Source: Streptomyces spiralis (GTDB taxonomy: Bacteria > Actinomycetota > Actinomycetes > Streptomycetales > Streptomycetaceae). From it: 64,000 nt of DNA. Under the pieces are notes generated by a model that ran no database searches, was not told the origin of the DNA, and saw only the letters and a list, made by a program, of their open reading frames with translations. Each line of letters begins with the position of its first letter. Within the stretch, counting starts at the first letter, position 1. The position numbers were made by a program, and so were the translations under genes. Shown here piece after piece: positions 50,111 through 58,142 of this stretch. Location: positions 32,525 through 96,524 of the forward strand of contig NZ_BNBC01000037.1 of NCBI RefSeq assembly GCF_014654675.1. Reading direction: 5' to 3'.

Positions 50111-51838
50111 CTACTCGGGCAGCCGCACGTCGGCCGGGACCTCGTGCATCAGCTCGGCGATGGCGGTGGGGATGGGCGGTACGGATTCCCGGCGCACCCC
50201 GGTCGTCGGGGACCACACCAGATTGACCTGCAGGTCGGGGTCGGCATCGGGGTAGTCGGACCGGTTGTGACAGCCCCGTGTCTCCCGCCGCTCCAACGCG
50301 CACAGAAGTGTCGCGCGAGCGGCGAGAACGGCGGACCTGAGGTCAAAGGCGTACGCGAGGTCCTGGTAGCCGCCGATGTCGATGTGCACGCCCACGTACG
50401 CCATGCGGGCCTCGATCGCGTCGAGTTCGGCCAGCCCGGCGGCGAGCCCGGCCTCGTCCCGGGCGACACCGGCGCGATCCGTCATCAGGCGGCGCACCGA
50501 CCGTTGCAGCGCGCGGACGCTCTGGTCGCCGTCGGCGGCCACGAGCCGGTTCACGTCCGCCTCCGCGGTGCGAACCGCCGCCGGCGACCGTTGCTGGGAG
50601 GTGAGCCTGGCCGAGTACTCCGCAGCGGCCCGGCCGGCGATCCGGCCGTAGACGAGTAGTTCGATCAGCGTGTTCTCCTCCAGCCGGTTCGCGCCGTGCA
50701 GACCACTGGCCGCCTCCCCGACCACAAAGAGCCCGTCGACATCGGTGCTGTGGTCCTCGGGCCGTACCCAGACACCGCCCATGGAGTACTGCGCGGTCGG
50801 CGCGACCTCGATCGGGTCATGGGTGATGTCGAGCATCTGCAGGTCCAACAGCGTCTGGTGCACCCGCGGCAGCCGCGTCAGGACCGTCTCACGCGGCAGG
50901 TGGGACAGGTCGAGCCACACGCCGCCGGCCCGGGTGCCGCGGCCCTCCCTGATCTCCGTGGAGGACGCCAGCGCGACCCTGTCCCGGCTGCAGAGCTCCA
51001 TCCGCTCGGCGTCGTAGCGCGTCATGAACCGCTCACCGAGGTTGTTGAGCAGGACCCCGCCCTCTCCGCGTGCCGCCTCGCTGACGGGCAGGCCGGCCGC
51101 GTTCTCCGGGCTGATCAGCCCGAAGGGGTGGAACTGCACCAGCTCGGGGTCGCGCAACCGGGCACCGGCCTCGACGGCGAGGCGGAAGGTGTCCCCGGTG
51201 TTCTCGCCTCGACGCGACGACGTACGCCGCCAGATGCGCGTGTGTCCTCCGGTCGCGAGGATCACGGAGTCGGCGTGCACGAGGTAGCGCGAGCCGTCGA
51301 CGAGATCGAATCCATAGGCACCGAAGACCGTCCCGTCGTCGACCAGCAGCCGGGTGACGTACACGTTCGACAGGACGGGAACGGCGAGCTGCTCGGCGCG
51401 TTCACGGAGCGCTCGTCGCACCTCGAGACCGGTGTAATCGCCGGTGAAAGGGGCATGGCGGTACGAATCGCCGAACTGGCGCCGGGCGTTCCCGCCGTAG
51501 CCCTGGCGGTCGAGACGCATCCCGTAGCGCCCCACGTCGTGGAATCCCTGCCTCGCGTAGCGGGCCACGACCTCGGCGGTGCGTGGGTCGGCCAGCAAGC
51601 GCCCTTCCCGCAAGGTATCGGCCATGTGCCGTTCCCATGTGTCCCCGGGCCCGGTGGTGGGCGACGCCTCAGCCAAACATTCGGATGTCGTGACGGTGTG
51701 GACATCGTCGGCCGCGCGTTTGGCCACCGCGATGACCGCGATGCCGGCCTCGGCGACTTCGATGGCCGCCCGGAGGCCTGACCCACCGGCTCCCACCACG
51801 AGAACGGACGTGGCGAGCTGGTGTCCGAGCGAAGACAT
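50111..51838 (-). CDS. FAD-binding flavoprotein, succinate dehydrogenase/fumarate reductase/aspartate oxidase type
   Basis: 575 residues. VLVVGAGGSGLRAAIEVAEAG (FAD), TTSECLAEASPTTGPGDTWE, GQFGDSYRHAPFTGDYTGLE-like region, GELVQFHP-type segment DPELVQFHPFGL, YSMGGVWV, and LFVVGEAASGLHGANRLEEN. The C-terminal domain ends with the SdhA-type HNRSDYPDADPD segment. No Fe-S or membrane anchor gene is adjacent, so it is orphan and could transfer electrons to a quinone or ferredoxin through other proteins. AGGAGG precedes the ATG. A TGTCACA-N15-TTGTC promoter lies upstream. Confidence 0.9.
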   Translation of the reverse strand: MSSLGHQLATSVLVVGAGGSGLRAAIEVAEAGIAVIAVAKRAADDVHTVTTSECLAEASPTTGPGDTWERHMADTLREGRLLADPRTAEVVARYARQGFHDVGRYGMRLDRQGYGGNARRQFGDSYRHAPFTGDYTGLEVRRALRERAEQLAVPVLSNVYVTRLLVDDGTVFGAYGFDLVDGSRYLVHADSVILATGGHTRIWRRTSSRRGENTGDTFRLAVEAGARLRDPELVQFHPFGLISPENAAGLPVSEAARGEGGVLLNNLGERFMTRYDAERMELCSRDRVALASSTEIREGRGTRAGGVWLDLSHLPRETVLTRLPRVHQTLLDLQMLDITHDPIEVAPTAQYSMGGVWVRPEDHSTDVDGLFVVGEAASGLHGANRLEENTLIELLVYGRIAGRAAAEYSARLTSQQRSPAAVRTAEADVNRLVAADGDQSVRALQRSVRRLMTDRAGVARDEAGLAAGLAELDAIEARMAYVGVHIDIGGYQDLAYAFDLRSAVLAARATLLCALERRETRGCHNRSDYPDADPDLQVNLVWSPTTGVRRESVPPIPTAIAELMHEVPADVRLPE

Positions 51839-51883
51839 GGGACCTCCTGCAACAGCGGACGGGCGAGATCATAGGCAGTGGTC

Positions 51884-51910
51884 GACAAGACAGCGGCCTC
51901 GTGTGTGACA
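51884..51910 (-). promoter_or_regulatory. ECF41-type promoter for the flavoprotein
   Basis: TGTCACA (51910-51904), 15 nt, TTGTC (51888-51884). It is the most diverged -10 of the set. The leader is about 40 nt. Confidence 0.55.
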
Positions 51911-52053
51911 GCGTCTGAACAATTTTCGGAGTGGACTCTGTCACAACATTGCGACACAAGGTGTGTGGGTTGTCCCAGGTATCGTTGTGAGATCGCCCCG
52001 ACAACCATTGTGGGGGCCTCGCATCCCCGGATTCCCCCAAGGAGCCGCGACGT

Positions 52054-54867
52054 ATGATCGCCAGCCCGCTTCCCGAACTGGTCGGCCGGCATCGCGAGTG
52101 CGCGGCGCTCGACGACCTGCTGGCCGGGCTGCGCGAAGGTGGGCCACGAGTACTCGTGGTCCGTGGCGAGGCCGGAATCGGGAAGTCGGTACTTCTGGAG
52201 TACGTGGCCGCGCAGGCGTCACGGGTGAAGGTGACCTGGGCGCACGGCATCGAGGCCGACATGGAGCTCCCCTACGCGAGCCTGCACCAACTGTGTGCAC
52301 CGTTCCTTGACGAGCTCGACGAGCTGCCGGAACCCCAGCGCGACGCCCTCCGCGTGGCGTTCGGGATGGCCGCCGGAGACCCGCCCGACCGCTTCCTGGT
52401 CGGCCTCGCCGTACTCACTCTGCTGACCAGGGCCTCGGAGAGCCGACCGGTGCTCGTCCTGGTCGACGACGCTCAGTGGCTGGACCAGGTGTCCTTGCAG
52501 ACCCTGGAGTTCGTGGCCCGGCGACTGCTCGCCGAGGCCGTCGCGATGGCGTTCGCGGTACGCGACCCCGAGGGACAGGATGCGCTCAAGGGTCTGCCGG
52601 CACTGCGGCTCGGCGGTCTCGACTCCGTCGCGGGCGGAGAGCTCCTTGAGGCCGCCGTCGGCGGGCGGCTGGAGAAGCGGGTCCGGGACCGGTTCGTGGC
52701 CGAGATGCACGGCAACCCACTCGCGCTGCTCGAATTCTCCCGCGGCCGCAGCGCCGCCGAGCTGGCGTACGGCCTGGACTCGTCGGCTTTCCGGAGCGTC
52801 CAGGGGCCTGTTGCGAGCCGTGTCGAACGGGACTTCGTCAGCCGGCTCGGTCAGCTGCCGGCGGCGACCCGGACGCTGCTGCTGATCGCCGCGGCGGAAC
52901 CGGTCGGTGACGCGTGCCTGCTGGCCAACGCAGCCGCGTCTCTCAAGATCACTCCCAATGCCGCACCGGCCAAGGCGGCCGGCCTGATCGAGTTCGGCGA
53001 GTCCGTACGGTTTCGGCATCCGCTGGTGCGTTCGGCGGTTTACCACGGAGCCGAGCCCGAAGAACGCCGAGCGGTGCACCGGGCGTTGGCCGAGGCCACG
53101 GACCCGGTCCTGGACCCCGACCGGCGAGCCTGGCACGCCGCCCAGGCCGCCGACGGGCCGGACGAGGAGGTCGCCGCGGGGCTGGAGCAGGCTGCCGACC
53201 GTGCGCGGCAGCGCGGCGGTATCGCGGCCGAGGCGGTCCTGCTGCAGCGTGCGGCCGAGGTGACGCCGGATCGATGGTCGCGAGGACGCCGAGCTCTCGC
53301 GGCCGCCGAGGCCCACTTCTCGGCAGCCGCCCCCGATCGGGCCACGGAGCTTGCGACGGTGGCCGAACTGTGTCCCCTGAGCGCTCTGGACCGCGCCCGC
53401 CTGGCGCGCCTGCGGGCCAGGATCCTGTTCGCCCTCAGCCGCAGCGACGAGGCGGCACCTCTGCTCCTCGAGGCCGCCGCACAGTTCACTGCCGCCGGGT
53501 CACCACTGGCGCGGGAGACGTACCTGGAGGCGATCAGCGCGACCATTTTCGCCGGCCGGGTCCACGGTCCGACAGGTGCCCGCGCCGCCGCGATCGCGGC
53601 CCGCGGGTCCGGGGCGCCCTCCTCGGGCTCCAAGGCCGCCGACCTGCTTCTGGACGGTGTGGCCGCGCTCCTCGCGGACGGGTGTGAGACCGGTGTCCCG
53701 GCGCTGCGCGCCTCACTGGAGTTGCTCACGCACGAGGAACTCGGCACGCGTGAGGCGACCGTGCGCTGGCTTCTGCTGGTCCCGGTCGCGCTGGAGGCGT
53801 TCATTCACTACGCCTGGGACCTGCACGCGTGGGACGCGCTGTCGAGTCGCGCGGTGCGCCTGGCCCGCGACATCGGAGCGCTCGGTGCGCTGCCGCCGGC
53901 CCTCATCTACGCCGGCGGGGTGCACATCCACTACGGTGATTTCGCCGAGGCAGCCCGGATGATCGACGAAGCCGACGCGCTCGCCGCCGCGACCGGCCAC
54001 GCCCCGCACAAGTACGCGACGCTCGTCCTGGCCGCATGGCGAGGCGAGGCGGACGTCGCCGCCGGCATCATCGAAGAAGCCCGGCAGAGCGCCGAGCAAC
54101 GCGGGGAGGTGTCCCTGCTGGGCGCCATGGGCTACATCCAAGGCGTACTGTTCAACGGCCTGGCACGCTACGAGGAGGCACTGGAGGCTGCTCGCACGGG
54201 CATCGAGCACGACGGGTTCAACTTCACCGGCCTGTCGCTCGTCGAACATGTCGAGGCCGCCACCCGGTGCGGTGAGCTCGACCAGGCCCGCGCCTCGCTG
54301 GCCCGGCTGCTCGAACTCACTCGCGCCGCAGATTCCGGATGGGCCCGTGGCGCCGGCGCCCGCAGCCAGGCTCTCCTCACCGACGGTGACGAGGCCGACC
54401 GTCTGTACCGGACCGCGATCGAGGAGTTCGGCCGCGGCAGTGTGGCCGTGGAGGTGGCACGCACCCACCTGCTGTACGGCGAGTGGCTGCGGCGCAGCAA
54501 CCGCCGTTCGCTGGCACGGGAGCACCTGCGCACCGCTCACGAGATGTTCGACGGGATGCGGGCACACGCGTTCGCGGAGCGAGCCCGCCGCGAGCTGCTC
54601 GCCACCGGCGAGCACGTCAGGGCGAGGGAAAACAGGCCGACGAGTGTCCTCACCCCCCAGGAGTCGCAGGTCGCGACGCTCGCCGCCGACGGCATGACGA
54701 ACGCGAAGATCGGCGCGGAGCTGTTCATCAGCCCGCACACCGTGGAGTGGCACCTGCGGAAGGTGTACACGAAGCTCGGTATCAACTCACGTCGCGCGCT
54801 GCCGGGTGCCCTCGCGAGCGCCCCGGCCACGAACACCCTGGACGAGGGCACGGTGCGATCCGGCTGA
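52054..54867 (+). CDS. LAL-type LuxR regulator
   Basis: 937 residues. Walker A GEAGIGKS (38-45), Walker B LVLVDDAQWLDQ, helical repeats, and a C-terminal HTH (LTPQESQVATLAADGMTNAK, then HTVEWHLRKVYTKLGINSR). AAGGAG lies 9 nt before the ATG. It is divergent from the flavoprotein at 50111 and 143 bp upstream of the truncated sigma factor at 55011. A TGTCACA at 51939 lies in its promoter region but has no matching -10. Confidence 0.93.
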   Translation: MIASPLPELVGRHRECAALDDLLAGLREGGPRVLVVRGEAGIGKSVLLEYVAAQASRVKVTWAHGIEADMELPYASLHQLCAPFLDELDELPEPQRDALRVAFGMAAGDPPDRFLVGLAVLTLLTRASESRPVLVLVDDAQWLDQVSLQTLEFVARRLLAEAVAMAFAVRDPEGQDALKGLPALRLGGLDSVAGGELLEAAVGGRLEKRVRDRFVAEMHGNPLALLEFSRGRSAAELAYGLDSSAFRSVQGPVASRVERDFVSRLGQLPAATRTLLLIAAAEPVGDACLLANAAASLKITPNAAPAKAAGLIEFGESVRFRHPLVRSAVYHGAEPEERRAVHRALAEATDPVLDPDRRAWHAAQAADGPDEEVAAGLEQAADRARQRGGIAAEAVLLQRAAEVTPDRWSRGRRALAAAEAHFSAAAPDRATELATVAELCPLSALDRARLARLRARILFALSRSDEAAPLLLEAAAQFTAAGSPLARETYLEAISATIFAGRVHGPTGARAAAIAARGSGAPSSGSKAADLLLDGVAALLADGCETGVPALRASLELLTHEELGTREATVRWLLLVPVALEAFIHYAWDLHAWDALSSRAVRLARDIGALGALPPALIYAGGVHIHYGDFAEAARMIDEADALAAATGHAPHKYATLVLAAWRGEADVAAGIIEEARQSAEQRGEVSLLGAMGYIQGVLFNGLARYEEALEAARTGIEHDGFNFTGLSLVEHVEAATRCGELDQARASLARLLELTRAADSGWARGAGARSQALLTDGDEADRLYRTAIEEFGRGSVAVEVARTHLLYGEWLRRSNRRSLAREHLRTAHEMFDGMRAHAFAERARRELLATGEHVRARENRPTSVLTPQESQVATLAADGMTNAKIGAELFISPHTVEWHLRKVYTKLGINSRRALPGALASAPATNTLDEGTVRSG

Positions 54868-55010
54868 GGACCGGTGCGGGCCCCCCGGGTGACCCCACGG
54901 GGTCCCTACGGACTCGACCATGGGTGACAAGGGCGCGGTGAGCGGTGCCTCGGGCCGAGGGTGGAGACAGCGCCCCGGACGGGCGCCCGCCCACGAAGAG
55001 GAGTTCCCGC

Positions 55011-55775
55011 ATGTCCGCGCCCAGCCCGGAGAAGACGACGCCGACCGAACCCCCGGTCGCCCGGCCGGGCGAAGACGACCTGGACTCCGCCCTCGACATC
55101 TTCCTCGCCCAGCGGACACGACTGTTCCGCATCGCCTACCAGATCCTCGGTGACGTCTCGGGAGCCGAAGACGTGGTCCAGGAGGTGTGGTTGCGCTGGC
55201 AGCTCACCCACCGTGTGGAGATCAAGAATCCGGCCGCGTTCCTGACCACGGCCACGACCCGTCTGGCGATCAACGTCGTCCAGTCCGCGCGGCACCGTCA
55301 CGAAACGCCGGCCGAGCCGCTGTTGGCCGACCTCGGTGACCGGGCCGCCCAGGATCCGGTGCTGCGTGCGGAGCAGACCGTGGCGGTCGAGGCGGCCCTG
55401 GCCCTGCTCATGGCGAGGCTGACACCGGATGGGCTGGCCGTTTACTTGCTGCGGAAGGGCTTCGACTATGCCTATGCCGATCTGGCGGGGTTGCTTCGGA
55501 TCAGCGCCCAGAACGCACGGGTGGTGGTCCACCGTGCGCAGGCCCGCCTCGGATGTGACCGCGAGCGGCCGGTCCCCGCTGAGTCCCACCGTCGTCTGGT
55601 CGCCGCGTTCCGGACCGCGGCCGGCACCGGTGACCTGGAATGCCTCATCCAGCTGCTCGTCCCCGCCGGCCAGGTGCATCGCCTCCTGCAGCCGGCCCCT
55701 GAACCACCCGCCCAGGGCCCCGATGGTGCGTTCGTGATCGCGAGCGATGTTCGACATGGGCCGAACGCTCGGTAG
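55011..55775 (+). CDS. ECF41-like sigma factor lacking the SnoaL extension
   Basis: 254 residues from ATG 55011 (GAAGAGGAG before it). Region 2 is YQILGDVSGAEDVVQEVWLRW, region 4 LTPDGLAVYLLRKGFDYAY then the HTH around LRISAQNARVVVHRAQARL. Usual PSER/PxxR is replaced by PDGL, so region 4 has drifted. The first helix of the extension remains (SHRRLVAAFRTAAGTGDLEC), after which the frame runs 40 unrelated residues to the stop. No WLPEP, DGGG or NPDKL is present. Its 3' end overlaps the upstream part of the ArsR reading frame. Confidence 0.82.
   Translation: MSAPSPEKTTPTEPPVARPGEDDLDSALDIFLAQRTRLFRIAYQILGDVSGAEDVVQEVWLRWQLTHRVEIKNPAAFLTTATTRLAINVVQSARHRHETPAEPLLADLGDRAAQDPVLRAEQTVAVEAALALLMARLTPDGLAVYLLRKGFDYAYADLAGLLRISAQNARVVVHRAQARLGCDRERPVPAESHRRLVAAFRTAAGTGDLECLIQLLVPAGQVHRLLQPAPEPPAQGPDGAFVIASDVRHGPNAR
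55749..55766. promoter_or_regulatory. inverted repeat GTTCG-N8-CGAAC before the ArsR gene
   Basis: It lies about 20 bp upstream of the likely ArsR start. CGAAC half-sites recur at about 56409 and 56415 before the SDR gene, so it may be the operator shared by the ArsR-SDR pair. Confidence 0.35.
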
Positions 55776-55785
55776 CATGGTCGGC

Positions 55786-56133
55786 ATGCCGGACCACTCG
55801 TCACCTGCCGACAGCGAGATCGCACTGCCGCGTCTGCTGGGAGCGCTGAGTGATCCGACTCGGCTGGGGATCGTCCGCATCCTGTCCGATGGTGCCGAGC
55901 GCGGCTGGGGGCAATTCAGCGCCCCCGTCGCCAAGTCCACTCTCAGTCATCATCTCAAGATGCTGCGCGAGGCGGGTGTCACACAGACCCGCCAGGAGGG
56001 CACGCGCTGCTATGTGAAGCTGAGGCGTGACGCCCTCGAGGCCCGTTTCCCCGGCCTCCTGTCGGCACTGCTGTCCGCCGTGGTCACCGACAACATCGGA
56101 GAACACGTCACCGAGCGCGACGATCAGGCGTAA
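55786..56133 (+). CDS. ArsR family winged-helix regulator
   Basis: 115 residues from ATG 55786. Upstream ATGs at 55747, 55756 and 55777 are also in frame. IALPRLLGALSDPTRLGIVR, then SAPVAKSTLSHHLKMLREAG (recognition helix) and TRQEGTRCYVKLRRD (wing). There are no cysteine metal ligands, so it is a non-metal ArsR. TAGCAT at 55773-55778 could be a -10 for a leaderless message at 55786. It lies 300 bp upstream of the SDR gene on the same strand, its likely target. Confidence 0.87.
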   Translation: MPDHSSPADSEIALPRLLGALSDPTRLGIVRILSDGAERGWGQFSAPVAKSTLSHHLKMLREAGVTQTRQEGTRCYVKLRRDALEARFPGLLSALLSAVVTDNIGEHVTERDDQA

Positions 56134-56434
56134 CGACGCCACTGCTCGGCGCGCCGCACTCGACGACCTGTGAGTCCTCGACACGGGACCTCTCGCCGTA
56201 GAGCCTTGTAACGCACGCTGCCACCGGCCTCGTACCCGGGCCCCTGACCGCTTTGCCCGGAGCTGCCCGGAGCCACCGTGTGACGGTCGGTCGCGAGCGC
56301 GTGGGGACAGTGTGGGTCGTCGGGGTGTTTCCCCCTCGGTTGTGACTGTCACACCACTGTTCCCATTTGACGACAACGGGGAACCCGCCCATAGTGTTTT
56401 ATGTACAACGAACATCGAACAAGGAGAGGGCTTG
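56134..56434. other. ArsR-SDR intergenic region with a likely HrdB-type promoter
   Basis: TTGACG near 56367 and CATAGT about 17 nt later form a plausible -35/-10 for the SDR. A TGTCACA at 56347 has no -10 at the right spacing. CGAAC half-sites near 56409-56420 and an ATGT...ACAT palindrome overlap the start region. Confidence 0.4.
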
Positions 56435-57202
56435 ATGCCTGCGAACTCCCTCGACCGGGCCTTCTCCGGCCATGTTGCGATCGTCACCGGTGCCGGATCC
56501 GGCATCGGCCGGGCCACGGCCGTCGCTTTCGCCGAGGCAGGTGCACACGTGCTCGGGGTGGGGCGCCGTGAGGAGCCGTTGAAGGAGACGGCCGCGGCGC
56601 ACGACAACATCGACGTCCTGGCGATCGACATCTGCGCCGACGGAGCACCCGCCAAGGTTGTCAACGCCGCCGTGGAACGGTGGGGACGCCTCGACCATCT
56701 GATCAACAATGCCGGTGCCACGGCGGTCATGTCGCTGGCGGAGACCGACAAGCAGACGATCGTCGATCTGCTCGCGCTCAATGTCGTCGCTCCGAGCCTT
56801 CTGGCCCACGAGGCCTTGCCCCACCTGCGGAGGACCTCCGGAACGATCATCAACCTCTCCAGCACCTACGGCCACCGCCCCATGGCGGGCGGCGCGCACT
56901 ACTCGGCCACCAAGGCGGCCATCGAGCAGATGACGCGGAGCTGGGCCCTCGAGCTTGCCGGCGAAGGTGTTCGTGTCAACTCCGTCGCTCCCGGTCCCAC
57001 CCGGACCGACGTGATGCTGCACGCCGGCCTCACGCCGGAGGCCGCGAACGACATGTACGCCTACGAGCGCGACCGTATCCCCACGCACCACATCGCGAGC
57101 GCCGACGAGATGGCCCACTGGGTCCTTCGGATGGCCGACCCGGCCGGGCGTCATGCGACCGGTCAGGTGATCACCGTCGACGGCGGGCTGGAACTCATCT
57201 GA
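56435..57202 (+). CDS. short-chain dehydrogenase/reductase (classical SDR)
   Basis: 255 residues. TGAGSGIG (18-25) for NAD(P), NNAGAT, INLSSTYG with catalytic Ser, and HYSATKAA with Tyr/Lys near 160 are all present. VNSVAPGPTRTDV and GQVITVDGGLEL end the core. AAGGAGAGGG precedes the ATG. It is probably repressed by the upstream ArsR protein. The substrate is unknown. Confidence 0.94.
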   Translation: MPANSLDRAFSGHVAIVTGAGSGIGRATAVAFAEAGAHVLGVGRREEPLKETAAAHDNIDVLAIDICADGAPAKVVNAAVERWGRLDHLINNAGATAVMSLAETDKQTIVDLLALNVVAPSLLAHEALPHLRRTSGTIINLSSTYGHRPMAGGAHYSATKAAIEQMTRSWALELAGEGVRVNSVAPGPTRTDVMLHAGLTPEAANDMYAYERDRIPTHHIASADEMAHWVLRMADPAGRHATGQVITVDGGLELI

Positions 57203-57215
57203 CTCCGCTGCTCCG

Positions 57216-57237
57216 GGCCCGCCCCTGACGGCGGGCC
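57216..57237 (+). terminator. hairpin after the SDR
   Basis: Perfect 8-bp arms (GGCCCGCC / GGCGGGCC), 6-nt loop, 14 nt after the stop codon. Confidence 0.7.
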
Positions 57238-57339
57238 GTGGGGGTCCGACCAGGTCGCTGTGGTTCGCTGCTTGTCACGGCAAGGACGTGTTTCGAAAAA
57301 TCGCGGCTCTGACAGGCAGCGGGAGGCGGCCGCGCAGGG

Positions 57340-57909
57340 TCAGCCGGGCGCCGCGGTGGCTCCGTCGATGAGGCGCTCGGCTGCCGCGTCGGTACGGGCG
57401 ACGTCATGGGTCACCAGGCGGTCCTGGCACAACCCGCGCAGGGCGGAAACGAGCAGCGTGGCCGCGGCCCGTGCCTGCTCCGGCGGGTGACCCAGGCGGA
57501 CGTAGGCGGCGGCGATCGGGCCGACCATGACCTCGACGGTGTCGGCGGCCAACGCCCCGTACTGCTGCGGGTCGGTGGCGGCCAGGCTCAGCAACTGCAA
57601 CAGCACGCGGATCGGTCCTGCCTGTTCCCCGGCGGTCATCGCCTCCCACAGCGTGCGGGCGGCCCGGCGCAGGCCGGCCGTGTCGTGGACGTTGTCGAAC
57701 ATCGCATGGGCATCGGGTCGGTTGGCGATCAGTGCCTGGGCCAGCAAGTTCTCGCGACTGCCGAAGTAGTACAGAAGCATCCGTTTGGTGGTGCCGATGG
57801 ATTCTGCGAGCGGGCTCAGCGACATTTGGGCGAGCCCGTGATCTTGAAGGTGCGCCACCACCTGCTGCAGCAGCTCGGCGCGTTTTTCGACATTGACGGG
57901 GCGAGGCAT
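57340..57909 (-). CDS. TetR family transcriptional regulator
   Basis: 189 residues. N-terminal HTH: AHLQDHGLAQMSLSPLAES, then IGTTKRMLLYYFGSRENLLA (recognition helix with YYF). The C-terminal ligand domain has VLLQLLSLAATDPQQYGALA and GHPPEQARAAATLLVSALRG. It starts at ATG 57909. Two near-identical palindromes just upstream (57920-57971) are its likely operators, shared with the divergent membrane gene at 58143. Confidence 0.93.
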   Translation of the reverse strand: MPRPVNVEKRAELLQQVVAHLQDHGLAQMSLSPLAESIGTTKRMLLYYFGSRENLLAQALIANRPDAHAMFDNVHDTAGLRRAARTLWEAMTAGEQAGPIRVLLQLLSLAATDPQQYGALAADTVEVMVGPIAAAYVRLGHPPEQARAAATLLVSALRGLCQDRLVTHDVARTDAAAERLIDGATAAPG

Positions 57910-57919
57910 GGCTTTGACT

Positions 57920-57971
57920 GTACCGATCGGTACGCATAGAGTCCCCAGGGGGTTGATGTTCCGATCGGTAC
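57920..57971. promoter_or_regulatory. twin TetR operators GTACCGATCGGTAC
   Basis: A perfect 14-bp palindrome at 57920-57933 and a one-mismatch copy (GTTCCGATCGGTAC) at 57958-57971, centres 38 bp apart, in the divergent region between tetR and the membrane protein. Confidence 0.8.
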
Positions 57972-58142
57972 ATTAACCAGGTGTTCGCGTCAGCGAGGCG
58001 AGTGCGAAGGGCGAAGGAATCTCATGGAGCGGGCTGCACTACGGGAAGCGGTTTCGAGTCGTGAAGCCGCGGGACGTGACCCAGTCGTCCACCTGCCGAG
58101 ACTCGGCCGCGTACCGGTTCGCGGCGTCCGGGGGGCGGTCCT

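Noticed and set aside
50265..50271. TGTCACA (minus) inside the flavoprotein gene
   Set aside because: It is followed at 15 nt by CCGAT, not [CT][GT]GTC, and lies within coding sequence with no gene to drive.
55977..55983. TGTCACA (plus) inside the ArsR gene
   Set aside because: No matching -10 at 15-16 nt and it lies in coding sequence.
56347..56353. TGTCACA (plus) upstream of the SDR at 56435
   Set aside because: The -10 position reads GACGA. A TTGACG/CATAGT pair fits better as the promoter.
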